Assembly (NCBI GenBank): GCA_964632945.1
Contig: CAZWCX010000089.1
Coordinates: 1-30,867 of the forward strand
Length of the DNA: 30,867 nt
Reading direction: 5' to 3'
Origin: CAZWCX01 sp964632945
GTDB lineage: Bacteria; Planctomycetota; MHYJ01; WSZJ01; CAZWCX01
This document shows, in pieces, positions 15,536 through 23,879 of the stretch (its first letter is position 1; the number at the start of each line of letters is the position of its first letter). The notes under the pieces were generated by a model. That model had not been told where the DNA came from and did not search any database. It was given only the letters and a program-made list of their open reading frames with translations. Position numbers and translations under genes: made by a program.

Positions 15536-16477
15536 TTATACGAACAGCGAGCTGACCGACTCGCTCTTGTGGATCCGCTTGATCGCCTCACCGAGGAGGT
15601 TGGCCACGGAGAGGACCTGCATGAAATCGCGCTTCTTGTCCCCCAACGGGATGGTGTCGGTGACGACCACGCCGGCCGGTCGGACCGCTTCGAGCTTCTC
15701 GATCGCGCGCCCGCACAGGACGGCGTGGGTCGCGCACATGTAGACGTCCCGGACGCCGCGCTCGCGCACCACCTTGACCGCTTCCGTGATCGACGTCGCC
15801 GTCGAGATCATGTCGTCCACGAACAGGACGGTCTTGCCCTTGGTCTCGCCGATGACGTGAGCGACCTCGGTCTCCTCGGGTCCGGTGCGGCGCTTGTCGA
15901 CGATGGCGAGGCCGACGCCGAGGCGCTTGGCATAGGCGCGGCACATCTTGAGGCTGCCGACGTCCGGGGCGACCACGAGGAGGTCGTGCAGCTCGAGTTT
16001 GCGGAAATGGTCCATCATCACGGGCGCCGCGTAGATGTGGTCCACCGGGATGTTGAAGAAGCCCTGGATCTGCGCCGCATGCAGGTCGATGGTGAGCACG
16101 CGGTTGGCGCCGGCGGCGACGATCAGGTCGGCGACCAGCTTGGCCGTGATCGGGACCCGTCCTTCCGCTTTCCGATCCTGGCGCGCGTATCCGTAGTACG
16201 GGATCACCGCGGTGATCCGGTCGGCCGAGGCGCGACGCAGGCAGTCCATCAGGATGAGGAGTTCCATCAGGTTCTCGTTGACCGGCGGACAGGTCGGCTG
16301 GATGACGTAGACGTCGGCGCCACGCACGTCGTCATGGACCTTGACGTCGATCTCGAGGTCCGGGAACCGGGTCAGGGTGGCGTTGCCGAGCGGGATGCCG
16401 ATGTAGTCGGCGATCCGGCGGGCCAGATCCCGGTTCGAGTTGCCGCAGTAGACCTGCAGGACGTTCTTGCGGCTCAT
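15536..16477 (-). CDS. prs: Ribose-phosphate pyrophosphokinase (PRPP synthase)
   Basis: 313 aa, standard length. It makes PRPP from ribose 5-phosphate and ATP for nucleotide, His and Trp synthesis. Motifs: LTRFPDLEIDVKVHDDVRGAD, IQPTCPPVNENLMELL, the flexible-loop IPYYGYARQDRK, the catalytic TIDLHAAQIQGFF and the PRPP-binding loop VDDMISTATSI, where many enzymes have DTAGT. GAGGAGGTC lies just before the ATG, a near-ideal ribosome site inside the end of glmU. The start overlaps the glmU stop as ATGA, so the two are translationally coupled. The glmU-prs-rplY-pth order is a recurrent bacterial arrangement. Confidence 0.97.
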   Translation of the reverse strand: MSRKNVLQVYCGNSNRDLARRIADYIGIPLGNATLTRFPDLEIDVKVHDDVRGADVYVIQPTCPPVNENLMELLILMDCLRRASADRITAVIPYYGYARQDRKAEGRVPITAKLVADLIVAAGANRVLTIDLHAAQIQGFFNIPVDHIYAAPVMMDHFRKLELHDLLVVAPDVGSLKMCRAYAKRLGVGLAIVDKRRTGPEETEVAHVIGETKGKTVLFVDDMISTATSITEAVKVVRERGVRDVYMCATHAVLCGRAIEKLEAVRPAGVVVTDTIPLGDKKRDFMQVLSVANLLGEAIKRIHKSESVSSLFV

Positions 16478-17991
16478 GTTGACCTCCTCGCCTTGGGGCG
16501 GCGGGTGCGCGCGGTCTTGGCCGGGCGCGGGGTGGCGCGGCTCGAAGGCGACTTTCGGCCGGCGGCCGGTTCGGCGCTGCTCGAGTGCGCGGCGGGCGGG
16601 GACACGCCGGGCGGAACCGAAGCGTCCTCCCGGGCGCGGCTCGCGGCGGGGTTCGCGGCGGAAGCGGGAGCCGACGGCGCGGCCGCGGCGGGCCGGCGCG
16701 CAGGAGGCGCGGCGGCGCGGACCGCTCCGGCGGGCGCAGCGGCGCGGATCGGCCGGGCAGGCACGCCCACGACGATCTGTCCGTCGGGCAGGTCGTGGCC
16801 GCGGAGGACGATGGCGCCGGCGCCGGTCTTGCTGGCCTTGCCCATGCGCACGGGCGCGACCAGCACGGTGCCGCTGCCGGTGAAGGCGCCGTCCTCGATG
16901 ATCGTGCCGTGTTTGTTCTTGCCGTCGTAGTTCGCGGTGATCGTGCCGGCCCCGATGTTCACGTCGGCGCCGAGGAAGGCGTCGCCGAGGTAGGTCAGGT
17001 GCTTGGCCTTCGAACGCGAACCGATGCGCGACTTCTTCACCTCGACGAAGTTGCCGATCTCGGCATGGTCGTCGAGCACCGTCTCGGCCCGCAGGTGCGC
17101 GAACGGACCGACCTCGCAGTGCGCCCCGATCTTCACCCCCCGACGGATGACCGAGAAGGGAAGGACGGCGGTGTCGGGCCCGATCTCCACGCCGGTCTCG
17201 ATCCAGGTCAGCGCGGGCGCCACGACCCGGACGCCGTTGGCCATGTGCGCGGCCAGGACGCGGTTGCGGATCACGCCGGCGGCGGCCGCGAGCTCGGCCT
17301 GCGTGTTGACGCCGAGACACTCTTCCGGGTCCGCCGCGAGCATCCCCTCCACCCGCAGGCCTTTTTCCAGCATCGCGCCGACCACGTCGGTGAGGTAGTA
17401 CTCCCCCTTGCGGTTGTTCGGCCGCAGTCCGTCGATGAACTCCCACGCGCGCGGCAGCTCGAGCGCCATGAGTCCCGAGTTGATCTCGCGGATTGCGCGC
17501 TCCGCCGGGGACGCATCGGCGAACTCGACGATGCCCGCCATCCGCCCGGAGGCATCGCGCCGGATCCGCCCGTAGGCGGCGGGATCCGCCAGTTCGCAGG
17601 TGAGCACGGTGGCCGAGGCGCCGGACTCGCGGTGACGCGCCAGCAGGCTTCGCAGCGTCTCGGCGCGCAGGAGCGGCACATCGCCGTAAAGGACGAGCGC
17701 GGTGCCGGTGAATCCGGTCAACGCCTTGCGGCAGCGCTGGACGGCCTCCCCGGTCCCCTTGCGCTGGGGTTGAGAGACCCACTCGAGCCCCGCCTGGGCG
17801 AACCGGGCGCGCACCTGGTCTTCGCCGGAACCGACGACCACGACGCGCGGCGAGGCCTCGACCGCCGCGGCGGCGTCGAGGACATGTTCGAGCACCGGCG
17901 CCCCGCACGCATCGTGAAGCACCTTCGGCCGGGAAGAACGCATGCGCGTCCCCTCGCCGGCGGCGAGGACGATGGCGGCAACACGAGACAT
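16474..17991 (-). CDS. glmU: Bifunctional GlmU: GlcN-1-P acetyltransferase / GlcNAc-1-P uridylyltransferase
   Basis: 505 aa from the ATG at 17991 (MSRVAAIVLAAGEGTRM); an earlier in-frame ATG at 18024 has no ribosome site. It makes UDP-GlcNAc for peptidoglycan and LPS. The uridylyltransferase half shows AAGEGTRMRSSRPKVLH, QRKGTGEAV, YGDVPLL, INSGLMA and LGVNTQAEL. The left-handed beta-helix acetyltransferase half keeps the catalytic set: HLRAE, NFVEVKK, KHLTYLGD (His and Tyr), DVNIGAGTITANYDG and GKNKH. The recognisable core ends near residue 414 (VGVPARPI). The last 91 residues are an Ala/Pro/Ser tail becoming strongly basic (RPAKTARTRRPKARRST), which normal GlmU lacks. First gene of the minus-strand operon, about 120 nt after its promoter. 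Confidence 0.95.
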   Translation of the reverse strand: MSRVAAIVLAAGEGTRMRSSRPKVLHDACGAPVLEHVLDAAAAVEASPRVVVVGSGEDQVRARFAQAGLEWVSQPQRKGTGEAVQRCRKALTGFTGTALVLYGDVPLLRAETLRSLLARHRESGASATVLTCELADPAAYGRIRRDASGRMAGIVEFADASPAERAIREINSGLMALELPRAWEFIDGLRPNNRKGEYYLTDVVGAMLEKGLRVEGMLAADPEECLGVNTQAELAAAAGVIRNRVLAAHMANGVRVVAPALTWIETGVEIGPDTAVLPFSVIRRGVKIGAHCEVGPFAHLRAETVLDDHAEIGNFVEVKKSRIGSRSKAKHLTYLGDAFLGADVNIGAGTITANYDGKNKHGTIIEDGAFTGSGTVLVAPVRMGKASKTGAGAIVLRGHDLPDGQIVVGVPARPIRAAAPAGAVRAAAPPARRPAAAAPSAPASAANPAASRAREDASVPPGVSPPAAHSSSAEPAAGRKSPSSRATPRPAKTARTRRPKARRST

Positions 17992-18117
17992 GCCTGGGCC
18001 TTGGAAAAAAAGACACCGATCCACCGGGCGCCGGACGACGAGGAGAAAAGACCTCCGCCGGTGCGCGGACCGGAGGCGTCCGCGCCGGTGGGAATGCCGG
18101 AACCCAAAAGCGGGGTG

Positions 18118-18146
18118 ATCCTAGCGATCTCCCTTACCGGTGTCAA
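18118..18146 (-). promoter_or_regulatory. Promoter of the glmU-prs-rplY-pth-rpsF operon
   Basis: On the minus strand, TTGACA (18146-18141), a 17-nt spacer and TAGGAT (18123-18118). The predicted start near 18111 gives a leader of about 120 nt before glmU. The box match and spacing are the best on this strand. Confidence 0.75.
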
Positions 18147-18345
18147 GGAAGAAAGCCCCGCGACCGGAAGGGTAGCGGATCCGGCGGGTGCGGCCGGCAG
18201 CGCTCGCTCATCCGGACGGGAGGCCGGGAGCATTATTGTGACAAAATTCCGAGTCCTGGGCACCCCCCATCCAACGGCTTCACAATTCTTTTTCATTACT
18301 GAAGTTACAACTCTCCGCAAGGGACCCGGGAAAGTACGATCCCCC
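18147..18345. other. Region between divergent promoters
   Basis: No gene is supported. From about 18230 to 18345 the sequence is AT-rich compared with its surroundings (CATTATTGTGACAAAATTCC, then TTCTTTTTCATTACTGAAG). It separates the glmU operon promoter from the strong plus-strand promoter at 18346. It may hold regulator-binding sites, but no operator was recognised. Confidence 0.4.
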
Positions 18346-18373
18346 TTGACTTTCATGCTTTATGATTTATAAT
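18346..18373 (+). promoter_or_regulatory. Strong orphan sigma70 promoter
   Basis: TTGACT (18346-18351), a 16-nt spacer and a perfect TATAAT (18368-18373), the best -10 box in the window. The predicted start is near 18380. No convincing coding start follows for almost 600 bp, so it probably drives a non-coding RNA or a very long leader. Confidence 0.75.
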
Positions 18374-18379
18374 CTATGA

Positions 18380-18640
18380 CTAGTCGGGCCGATACTACTC
18401 GGGACGAAGACGAGGGACGACACTCCCTTGGGGTCAGGAGGGCGCCTGCTTCGGGCAGACGCAATCGACTCGCCCGACGACGCGACGATCGACGAAAGGT
18501 GGCCCGGGAAACGGCTGCCCCCGGAGGCCCCTAGGATTCGCAGCCTTTGCGGTACCCTCTCCAAAGAAGCGGTTGTGCGGAGGCTTGGAGGTCGCGCAAC
18601 GGGGCGGTGACCGATCCGACGGGATCGGGCGTCGTCTTTG
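18380..18640 (+). ncRNA. Candidate structured non-coding RNA
   Basis: The stretch directly downstream of the strong promoter has no supported reading frame but has regular pairing. There is a hairpin at 18442-18462 with a TTCGG-type loop. A perfect 7-bp stem pairs 18611-18617 with 18622-18628 around GACG. A long-range 7-bp helix pairs AAGACGA (18407-18413) with TCGTCTT (18632-18638), which would close the molecule. I compared it by eye with tmRNA, SRP RNA, RNase P RNA and 6S RNA hallmarks and found no sequence match; a 6S-like fold cannot be excluded. The ends are estimated. Confidence 0.3.
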
Positions 18641-18910
18641 CACTTCCAACCCTGGCCACACGACGGGAGAATTGCGGCGCCGGTCTTTGAGTCGCCGCCA
18701 ACCGCTTCCCCCATGTTCCGCTCGTCCCGTTGCCGGACCTCCGGAGACGGGACTCGTGGACTCTTCGGCGGACCCCGCGGTCGCGGCGAGCAGCCCGACC
18801 GCGGGGCTCGCGTTTTCGGGGCCTGCCCTCCCCCACCGGCATCGGCCCCGACCGAGGCGCACCGGCCCCCTGCCGGGATCGGCCCGATCGCCGGCGGGAC
18901 CAGCGGAGAC
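18641..18910. other. Intergenic GC-rich stretch before the NFACT gene
   Basis: An open frame runs through this region into the NFACT gene, but its translation is low-complexity Arg/Pro/Gly with no resemblance to the family. I see no gene here and no clear regulatory element until the promoter at 18911. Confidence 0.4.
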
Positions 18911-18939
18911 TTGTGTCCGCCGCGACCGACCGCCATACT
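18911..18939 (+). promoter_or_regulatory. Probable promoter of the NFACT gene
   Basis: TTGTGT (18911-18916), a 17-nt spacer and CATACT (18934-18939). The predicted start near 18946 leaves a leader of about 28 nt with GGAG (18960-18963) before the GTG at 18974. The box match is moderate. Confidence 0.45.
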
Positions 18940-18973
18940 GGGGGCCCGGACCCGCAACCGGAGCGCTGCCCGC

Positions 18974-20512
18974 GTGATCCCCCCACGCCCCCCGTTCGAC
19001 CTCGATGCCGGCGACCTCGCCGCGCTGTGCGAAGAGTGCGCCCCCGTCCTGGCGGGCGCCCGCATCACCGACGTCCATCAACCCTGGCCGCGCACCGTCG
19101 TGCTGGAAGCGCGCATCCCCGGCCGAACGCTCTACTGGCTGGTGTCCGCGACCCCCGGATTTTGCCGCGCGCACTGGGTCCCCGGGGTCCCGCCCCATCG
19201 CGGCATTCCCCCGCGACTGGGACAGTTTCTGCGTGCGCGCCTGGTCGGCAAGCGCATCGCCGCCCTCGCGGGCCTCCCCGGCGAGCGCGCACTTCGGCTC
19301 GACCTCGAGCCTCGCGGCGACGATCCGGGCGAGGTCCGCTCCCTGGTCGGCGAACTGTTCGGGGCGCGGCCGAACCTCATCGCCCTCGACGCCGCCGGAA
19401 CCGTGCTCGAGGCCCTCGAGCACCGGGTCACGCGCACCCGCGAAATCGCCCCCGGCCGTCCCTACGCCCCGCTGGCCGCGCCCTCGACACCCGCGGCCCC
19501 GGCCGGACGGTTGGAGGCGGCACGGGCCGCGCGCGGCGATCCCTCCCTGTCGCAGACCGCCGACGCGCTCCTCGGCAGCCTCGAGGCCGCGTCGGTGCTC
19601 GAGGAGTCCCGGGCGGATCTCCTGCGCCGGCTCACCGAGGCGCGCAAACGCTACGAAGGCCAGCGCGCCTCGCTGGAACGCGCCCGCGAGGAAACCGCCG
19701 GCGCCGAACGCAACCGGGAACTCGGGGAACTGATCAAGGCGAACCTGCACGCCCTGCGGCCGGGGATGTCGGAAGCGCGCGTAGCCGACTTCTACGCGGC
19801 GGATTGCCCGGAGGTGGTCGTCCCCCTCGACCCGGCCTTGCCCCCGCTGCAGAACGCCGAACGCTACTTCAAGAAGTACCGGAAGGCCCGGGAGGGACGC
19901 GAAACCGTGGCGCGGCGACTTGCCCAGGTCGCCCGCATGCTCGACCACATCGCCGGCGTGGAGGCACGCGCCCGGGCCGCGGAGGACCCGGACACGCTCC
20001 TCGCTCTCGACGAACAGGCCGGCGTCTTCCGCTCCCGCGCCGGCCGGTCGGCCGCCCCACCCCGGCCCCGCAAGAAGAAAGATCGCCGCGACCCCGCCGA
20101 CGAACCGCGCCGCTACGTCTCCCGGGACGGCCTCGCCATCCTCGTCGGCACCAGCGCGCGCCAGAACGACGTCCTCACCCTGCGCCTCGCCAACGGCCAC
20201 GACACCTGGCTCCACGTCGAGGGCGGCGCGGGCGCCCACGTCGTCGTGCGCAGCGAACGCGGCAAATCCGTCCCCCTCGAAACCCTCCTCGACGCCGCCA
20301 CCCTGGCCATCTACCACTCGAAGTTCCGCGCCGCCGGCCGGGCCTCGGTCACCTACACCCTCCGGAAACACGTCTCCAAACCGCGTCACGCCCCCGCCGG
20401 CATGGTCCGGGTCGCCGATCCGCGCCGCCTCGACGTGCGCGTGGAACGGGAACGGCTCGAACGGTTGCTCGAAGGGCAGGCGGGCCGCGATGCGGGCATC
20501 GCCGACCTCTGA
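18974..20512 (+). CDS. rqcH: NFACT family protein, RqcH/FbpA-like ribosome-associated quality-control factor
   Basis: 512 aa from the GTG at 18974 (GGAG 10 nt upstream). Residues 1-200 fit NFACT-N: GARITDVHQPWPRTVVLEAR, a LYWLVSATPGFCRAHWV strand pair and LGQFLRARLVGKRIAAL. A long coiled coil spans about 215-345 (LLRRLTEARKRYEGQRASLE; PLQNAERYFKKYRKAREGRE). A Lys/Arg-rich linker comes next, then the NFACT-R domain: SRDGLAILVGTSARQNDVLT, DTWLHVEGGAGAHVVVR, LAIYHSKFRAAGRASVTYT and a C-terminal HAPAGMVRV. RqcH binds obstructed 50S subunits and recruits tRNA-Ala to add alanine tails to stalled peptides. The Asp-Arg pair needed for this in characterised members appears as E104-R105. The family is clear; whether it tails is inference. 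Confidence 0.9.
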   Translation: MIPPRPPFDLDAGDLAALCEECAPVLAGARITDVHQPWPRTVVLEARIPGRTLYWLVSATPGFCRAHWVPGVPPHRGIPPRLGQFLRARLVGKRIAALAGLPGERALRLDLEPRGDDPGEVRSLVGELFGARPNLIALDAAGTVLEALEHRVTRTREIAPGRPYAPLAAPSTPAAPAGRLEAARAARGDPSLSQTADALLGSLEAASVLEESRADLLRRLTEARKRYEGQRASLERAREETAGAERNRELGELIKANLHALRPGMSEARVADFYAADCPEVVVPLDPALPPLQNAERYFKKYRKAREGRETVARRLAQVARMLDHIAGVEARARAAEDPDTLLALDEQAGVFRSRAGRSAAPPRPRKKKDRRDPADEPRRYVSRDGLAILVGTSARQNDVLTLRLANGHDTWLHVEGGAGAHVVVRSERGKSVPLETLLDAATLAIYHSKFRAAGRASVTYTLRKHVSKPRHAPAGMVRVADPRRLDVRVERERLERLLEGQAGRDAGIADL

Positions 20513-20541
20513 CCCGCATCGCTGGACTTGCGGCGGCTTCC

Positions 20542-20550
20542 TGGTATGCT
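20542..20550 (+). promoter_or_regulatory. Extended -10 promoter candidate
   Basis: TGGTATGCT: TG one base before the TATGCT hexamer (20545-20550), about 39 nt upstream of the GTG start at 20589. No good -35 is visible. Confidence 0.35.
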
Positions 20551-20588
20551 CCGGGTTCCTCGAACCTCTCCATTTCAGGAGCCGCCCC

Positions 20589-21953
20589 GTGTCGATCCGA
20601 TCTCTCCGCGCGATCCGTCTCCTCGCCCTCGCCCTCGTGTTTCTTGCCGTCGTGCCGGTGGCCTGGAGCCAGGCCTCCCCGTTCACCGTCAAGACGTCGG
20701 AGAAGATCGACGCCCTGCTCCTGCTCGATGCGCTCGGCTCCGCCCATCCCCAGGCGGGCAAGTATCCGATGCTCGACCAGGTCTGGATGCCCCAGGTCGA
20801 GGCGGATGCGCCCGCGAAGGCCGGGTACGAGGCGTGGAAGGGACACGGCATCGGCCTCGCCTATCTCTTCTCCGACACCGGCGGCGAGACCCTCGCCGAC
20901 TTGATCGCGGCCCTCGGCAAGCCCGAGGAGACGCTGGCGGCGGTGGAAAAGTCGATCGACGAGCCGGCCTATCGCCGCACGTTCGATCTCCTCAAGCAGA
21001 ACCATGCCGGGCTGGCCGCCTTCCTGGGCCTGTTCGCCAAAGGCGGTTGGTCGGAGGCCTGGAAGAAGGGGGCGGTCGATCTGCTCCAGCCCGCCGCGGA
21101 GGCGGCGCGCGCGGCCCTGTCCGCGGTCGACGCGGCCCGCTGGAAGTCCGCGCTCGCGCCGTTCCTCGGCGCCGCCGCCGCCGATCCGGTCGAGGTGGTG
21201 GTCGCCGCCTACTCCGGGTCGGTGAGTTTCCGCCTCAAGGGCGCCCGCGCGGCGATTCCGGCGGCTGCGGTCGGCAACGCACCGGTCCTGGTGACGCACG
21301 AGATGTGTCACCGGGTGGACCCGGCGGAGGAGACGTTGGCGGCCCTGCGCGCGCTGGCCGAGCAGGATCCTTTCTACGGCACGGCCCACCGGCGCATCCG
21401 CACCGAGCTCCTGGAAGGCGAGGAGGAGGAGTACGTCCTGGCCGCGGCCTGCCACGTGGGGGTTTCGTCGGGGCTGTTGACCCGCAAGGAGGCGTTGCGC
21501 CTGATCAAGTTCGCCTGTTCGACCGGCGGCATGCCGCCGGACAAGGCAGGCGCCCCGGTGGCGGGCATCGTCTTTGCGGAGCTTTCCAAGGCCCCCCCGG
21601 CGGCCGGGTTCGACTACAGCGTGTTCCTGAAGGGCCTGCACAGCGAGGGCAAGATCAAGGCCGGGGCGGTGGCCGCGGCGTACGATGCGGCGCTTGCGGA
21701 AATCCTCGGGACCGCCGGCGTCCAGTTGGCGTTGAGGGAAGGACGGCTGATCGTGGTCCGCGCCATCGTTGGTTTTCCGGCCAAAGACGCAGGACTCGCG
21801 GACGACGACGAGATCCTGGCGATCAACGGCGTCCCGGTGGCCGGCGATCTCAACAAGGCGATGGAGCAACTGGCCGGGGGGCGCGGAGACGAGCGCTCGT
21901 TGACCGTTCGCCGCGGTGACCAGACCGTGGAAGCGAAGTTCCGGCTGAAGTAA
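20589..21953 (+). CDS. Secreted HExxH protein with C-terminal PDZ domain, probable metalloprotease
   Basis: 454 aa; the GTG is chosen because AGGAG lies 7 nt upstream and a signal peptide begins there (SIRSLRAIRLLALALVFLAV, cleavage near SQA). The middle is mostly helical (about 30-230). VLVTHEMCHRVDP contains H237-E238-M-C-H241, a zinc-binding HExxH. About 45 residues later an acidic segment (LLEGEEEEYVLAAACHV) could give the third ligand. The last 75 residues form a PDZ domain (IVGFPAKDAGLADDDEILAI, NGVPVAGDLNKAM), which normally binds C-termini of substrates or partners. The envelope location and the protease role are inferred from the signal peptide and motif. The protein family itself was not recognised. 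It lies 76 bp after the NFACT gene. Confidence 0.75.
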   Translation: MSIRSLRAIRLLALALVFLAVVPVAWSQASPFTVKTSEKIDALLLLDALGSAHPQAGKYPMLDQVWMPQVEADAPAKAGYEAWKGHGIGLAYLFSDTGGETLADLIAALGKPEETLAAVEKSIDEPAYRRTFDLLKQNHAGLAAFLGLFAKGGWSEAWKKGAVDLLQPAAEAARAALSAVDAARWKSALAPFLGAAAADPVEVVVAAYSGSVSFRLKGARAAIPAAAVGNAPVLVTHEMCHRVDPAEETLAALRALAEQDPFYGTAHRRIRTELLEGEEEEYVLAAACHVGVSSGLLTRKEALRLIKFACSTGGMPPDKAGAPVAGIVFAELSKAPPAAGFDYSVFLKGLHSEGKIKAGAVAAAYDAALAEILGTAGVQLALREGRLIVVRAIVGFPAKDAGLADDDEILAINGVPVAGDLNKAMEQLAGGRGDERSLTVRRGDQTVEAKFRLK

Positions 21954-22200
21954 GCGAACCTCCGAGGCGAGAATCCGTCCGCCGGATGCGGGCGCGCTCG
22001 ACCCACGTCCGCTTCATCCGCGTCGGGCCCGGGCTGCCGCGCCCACGCGCCGTGAATCGGGCGGATAGGTCGAAGCGGAAACCGGCGTTCTCCCGGCCGG
22101 GTTCTCCGGGACGCGCAGCCGCGCGGCGCCGCCACGGATGGTGCCTCCCGCCGCGGAGCCGGGCAGATCGGCAAAGTCGGCTCCCGCCTGCTCCCCGGCG
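21954..22200. other. Intergenic region before the GGDEF gene
   Basis: About 250 bp of GC-rich sequence with no supported reading frame on either strand. Short inverted repeats such as CCCGGCCGGG occur, but none is followed by a T tract. Nothing further is recognised until the promoter at 22201. Confidence 0.4.
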
Positions 22201-22230
22201 TTGACGCCCCCCCTCGCGGGCTGCTACATT
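22201..22230 (+). promoter_or_regulatory. Promoter of the diguanylate cyclase gene
   Basis: TTGACG (22201-22206), an 18-nt spacer and TACATT (22225-22230). The start near 22237 gives a leader of about 40 nt to the GTG at 22276, which supports that start over the earlier in-frame ATG at 22138. Confidence 0.65.
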
Positions 22231-22275
22231 CGGCGATCACCTGGGGGGAACCCGGAGTCCGACGGAGCCGCACGC

Positions 22276-23640
22276 GTGCGCATTCTGATCGCCGAAGACG
22301 AGAAGATCGCGGCCCAGATCCTGATCAAGGCCCTCGAAAGCCTGGGACATGAGGTCGTCCACGCGAAGGACGGCCCGGAAGCGTGGGAACGGCTCCAGGC
22401 CGAGCCTTTCCCGGTCGTCATCTCCGACTGGATCATGCCCGGCTTCGAGGGTCCCGAACTCTGCCGAAGGGTGCGCTCTCTCCGTGACCGGGCCTACTGC
22501 TACGTCCTCATGCTCACCTCCCTCGACCACAAGGAGCGGCGGTTGGAGGCGCTCGGGGCGGGGGCCGACGATTTCCTGATCAAGCCCCTGGACAAGGACG
22601 AGTTGCGCGCCCGCCTCGTGGTGGCCTCCCGGATCCTCGCGATGCAGGAGAACCTGGGCGAGAAGTGCCGGGAACTCGAGGAGATCTCCTACATCGCGGA
22701 GATGGCCCGCAACCGCTTCTCCCAGCTCTTCGACGGCCTGCCGATCGCCTGCTTCACGTGCGACTCGAACTGCATGGTCTTCGAGTGGAACCGCCGGGCG
22801 GAGGAGGTTTTCGGGTTCAATCCGGCGGAGGCGATCGGACGCCCGATCTGGGACCTGATGGGCGCGGCACTCGTGGGTGAACGTGGGCGGGAAGCGCTCG
22901 CGCGGGTCTTCGGCGGGGAGGCGTTCCAGAGCGCGGAGTGGTCCGACGACCAGCGGACCTTCCTGGTCAGCGCGATGCCCCACTGCGGCCGCGGCGATCA
23001 AATCACCGGCGCCATCCTGTCCGCCGTCGACGTGACTGCCCAGAAACGGGCGGAGGAGATGATCGGGCGACAGCTCGTCGAATTGAACGAGGCGCACCAG
23101 GAACTCTCCAAGCTGACCTCCCGGCTGGCCGCCCTGGCGACGACCGATGCAGTGACCGGGATCGCCAATCACCGGGCATTCCACGTCCGCCTGGCCCAGA
23201 TGATGAAGTCCGCCCAACAGGGTCCGGGATTCGCCCTGGCCATGATCGACGTGGACAAGTTCAAGCTGTTCAACGACGAGTTCGGCCACCAGGCCGGCGA
23301 CCAGGTGCTGCAGGCGGTCGCGCAGACGCTCAAGGGGCACGTCCGGGAGGTGGATTTCGTCGCGCGCTACGGCGGCGAGGAATTCGCCATCCTCTTCTCC
23401 GATGCGGATTCCGTGCAAGGCGCGCGGTTCTGCGAGGACCTCCGCCGCCAGGTGGAGCGGATCCAGACCCGCTACCGGCCGGTGACCGCCAGCTTCGGCG
23501 TCGCCGCCTTCCGGCCGGACACGAGCGGACCCGAGGCGATCATCCGCATGTCCGACACCGCCCTCTACCGGGCCAAGATGGGCGGCCGCAACCGGGTCGT
23601 CATCTGGACGCCGGACACGTCGACGATGCCCAAGCCCTGA
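22276..23640 (+). CDS. Response regulator with PAS and GGDEF domains, diguanylate cyclase
   Basis: 454 aa from the GTG at 22276 (GGAG 9 nt upstream, promoter just before). The receiver domain (about 1-125) has the acidic pocket E7-D8, phosphoacceptor D51 in ISDWIMPG, the Thr of LMLTS and the Lys of FLIKPLD. A PAS domain (about 150-270) begins NRFSQLFDGLPIACFTCDSN and has EWNRRAEEVFGFNPAEAIGR. A short coiled coil leads to GGDEF (about 290-450) with TDAVTGIANHRAF, MIDVDKFKLFNDEFGHQAGD and the active-site GGEEF (366-370). An inhibitory-site RxxD (R357, D360) sits five residues before it, as in PleD. It should make c-di-GMP in response to phosphorylation and be feedback-inhibited. The partner kinase is not in this window. 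It looks monocistronic. Confidence 0.95.
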   Translation: MRILIAEDEKIAAQILIKALESLGHEVVHAKDGPEAWERLQAEPFPVVISDWIMPGFEGPELCRRVRSLRDRAYCYVLMLTSLDHKERRLEALGAGADDFLIKPLDKDELRARLVVASRILAMQENLGEKCRELEEISYIAEMARNRFSQLFDGLPIACFTCDSNCMVFEWNRRAEEVFGFNPAEAIGRPIWDLMGAALVGERGREALARVFGGEAFQSAEWSDDQRTFLVSAMPHCGRGDQITGAILSAVDVTAQKRAEEMIGRQLVELNEAHQELSKLTSRLAALATTDAVTGIANHRAFHVRLAQMMKSAQQGPGFALAMIDVDKFKLFNDEFGHQAGDQVLQAVAQTLKGHVREVDFVARYGGEEFAILFSDADSVQGARFCEDLRRQVERIQTRYRPVTASFGVAAFRPDTSGPEAIIRMSDTALYRAKMGGRNRVVIWTPDTSTMPKP

Positions 23641-23863
23641 CGCGTCGGGGGCGAGTTACACCCCCCGGTGACGCGCAACAGGGGAATCCCGCCGCTCGAC
23701 CTCCCCCGGGGGAATGGCCGGGCTCCTGCCCTCGGGCGGGGCAAGTCACCCGTGGGGGACGGGAGCCGCCGGCCCGCGCCGCGCCCGCGCACCGGCAGGG
23801 GACGCCGCCCGAGCCCGCCGGCCGCCGGGGACGGCTAATTCCGTGGCCTGCGTTTCCGGCGAG

Positions 23864-23872
23864 TGTTACGCT
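23864..23872 (+). promoter_or_regulatory. Extended -10 next to a start codon
   Basis: TGTTACGCT: TG plus TACGCT (23867-23872), ending only 7 bases before the ATG at 23880. It would give a leaderless transcript. No Shine-Dalgarno sequence precedes that ATG, and no clear -35 is visible. Confidence 0.3.
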
Positions 23873-23879
23873 CCGGTCC

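Noticed and set aside
18638..18973. N-terminal extension of the NFACT protein by 112 residues
   Set aside because: The extension is low complexity with no family similarity, and a promoter plus GGAG lie just before the GTG at 18974.
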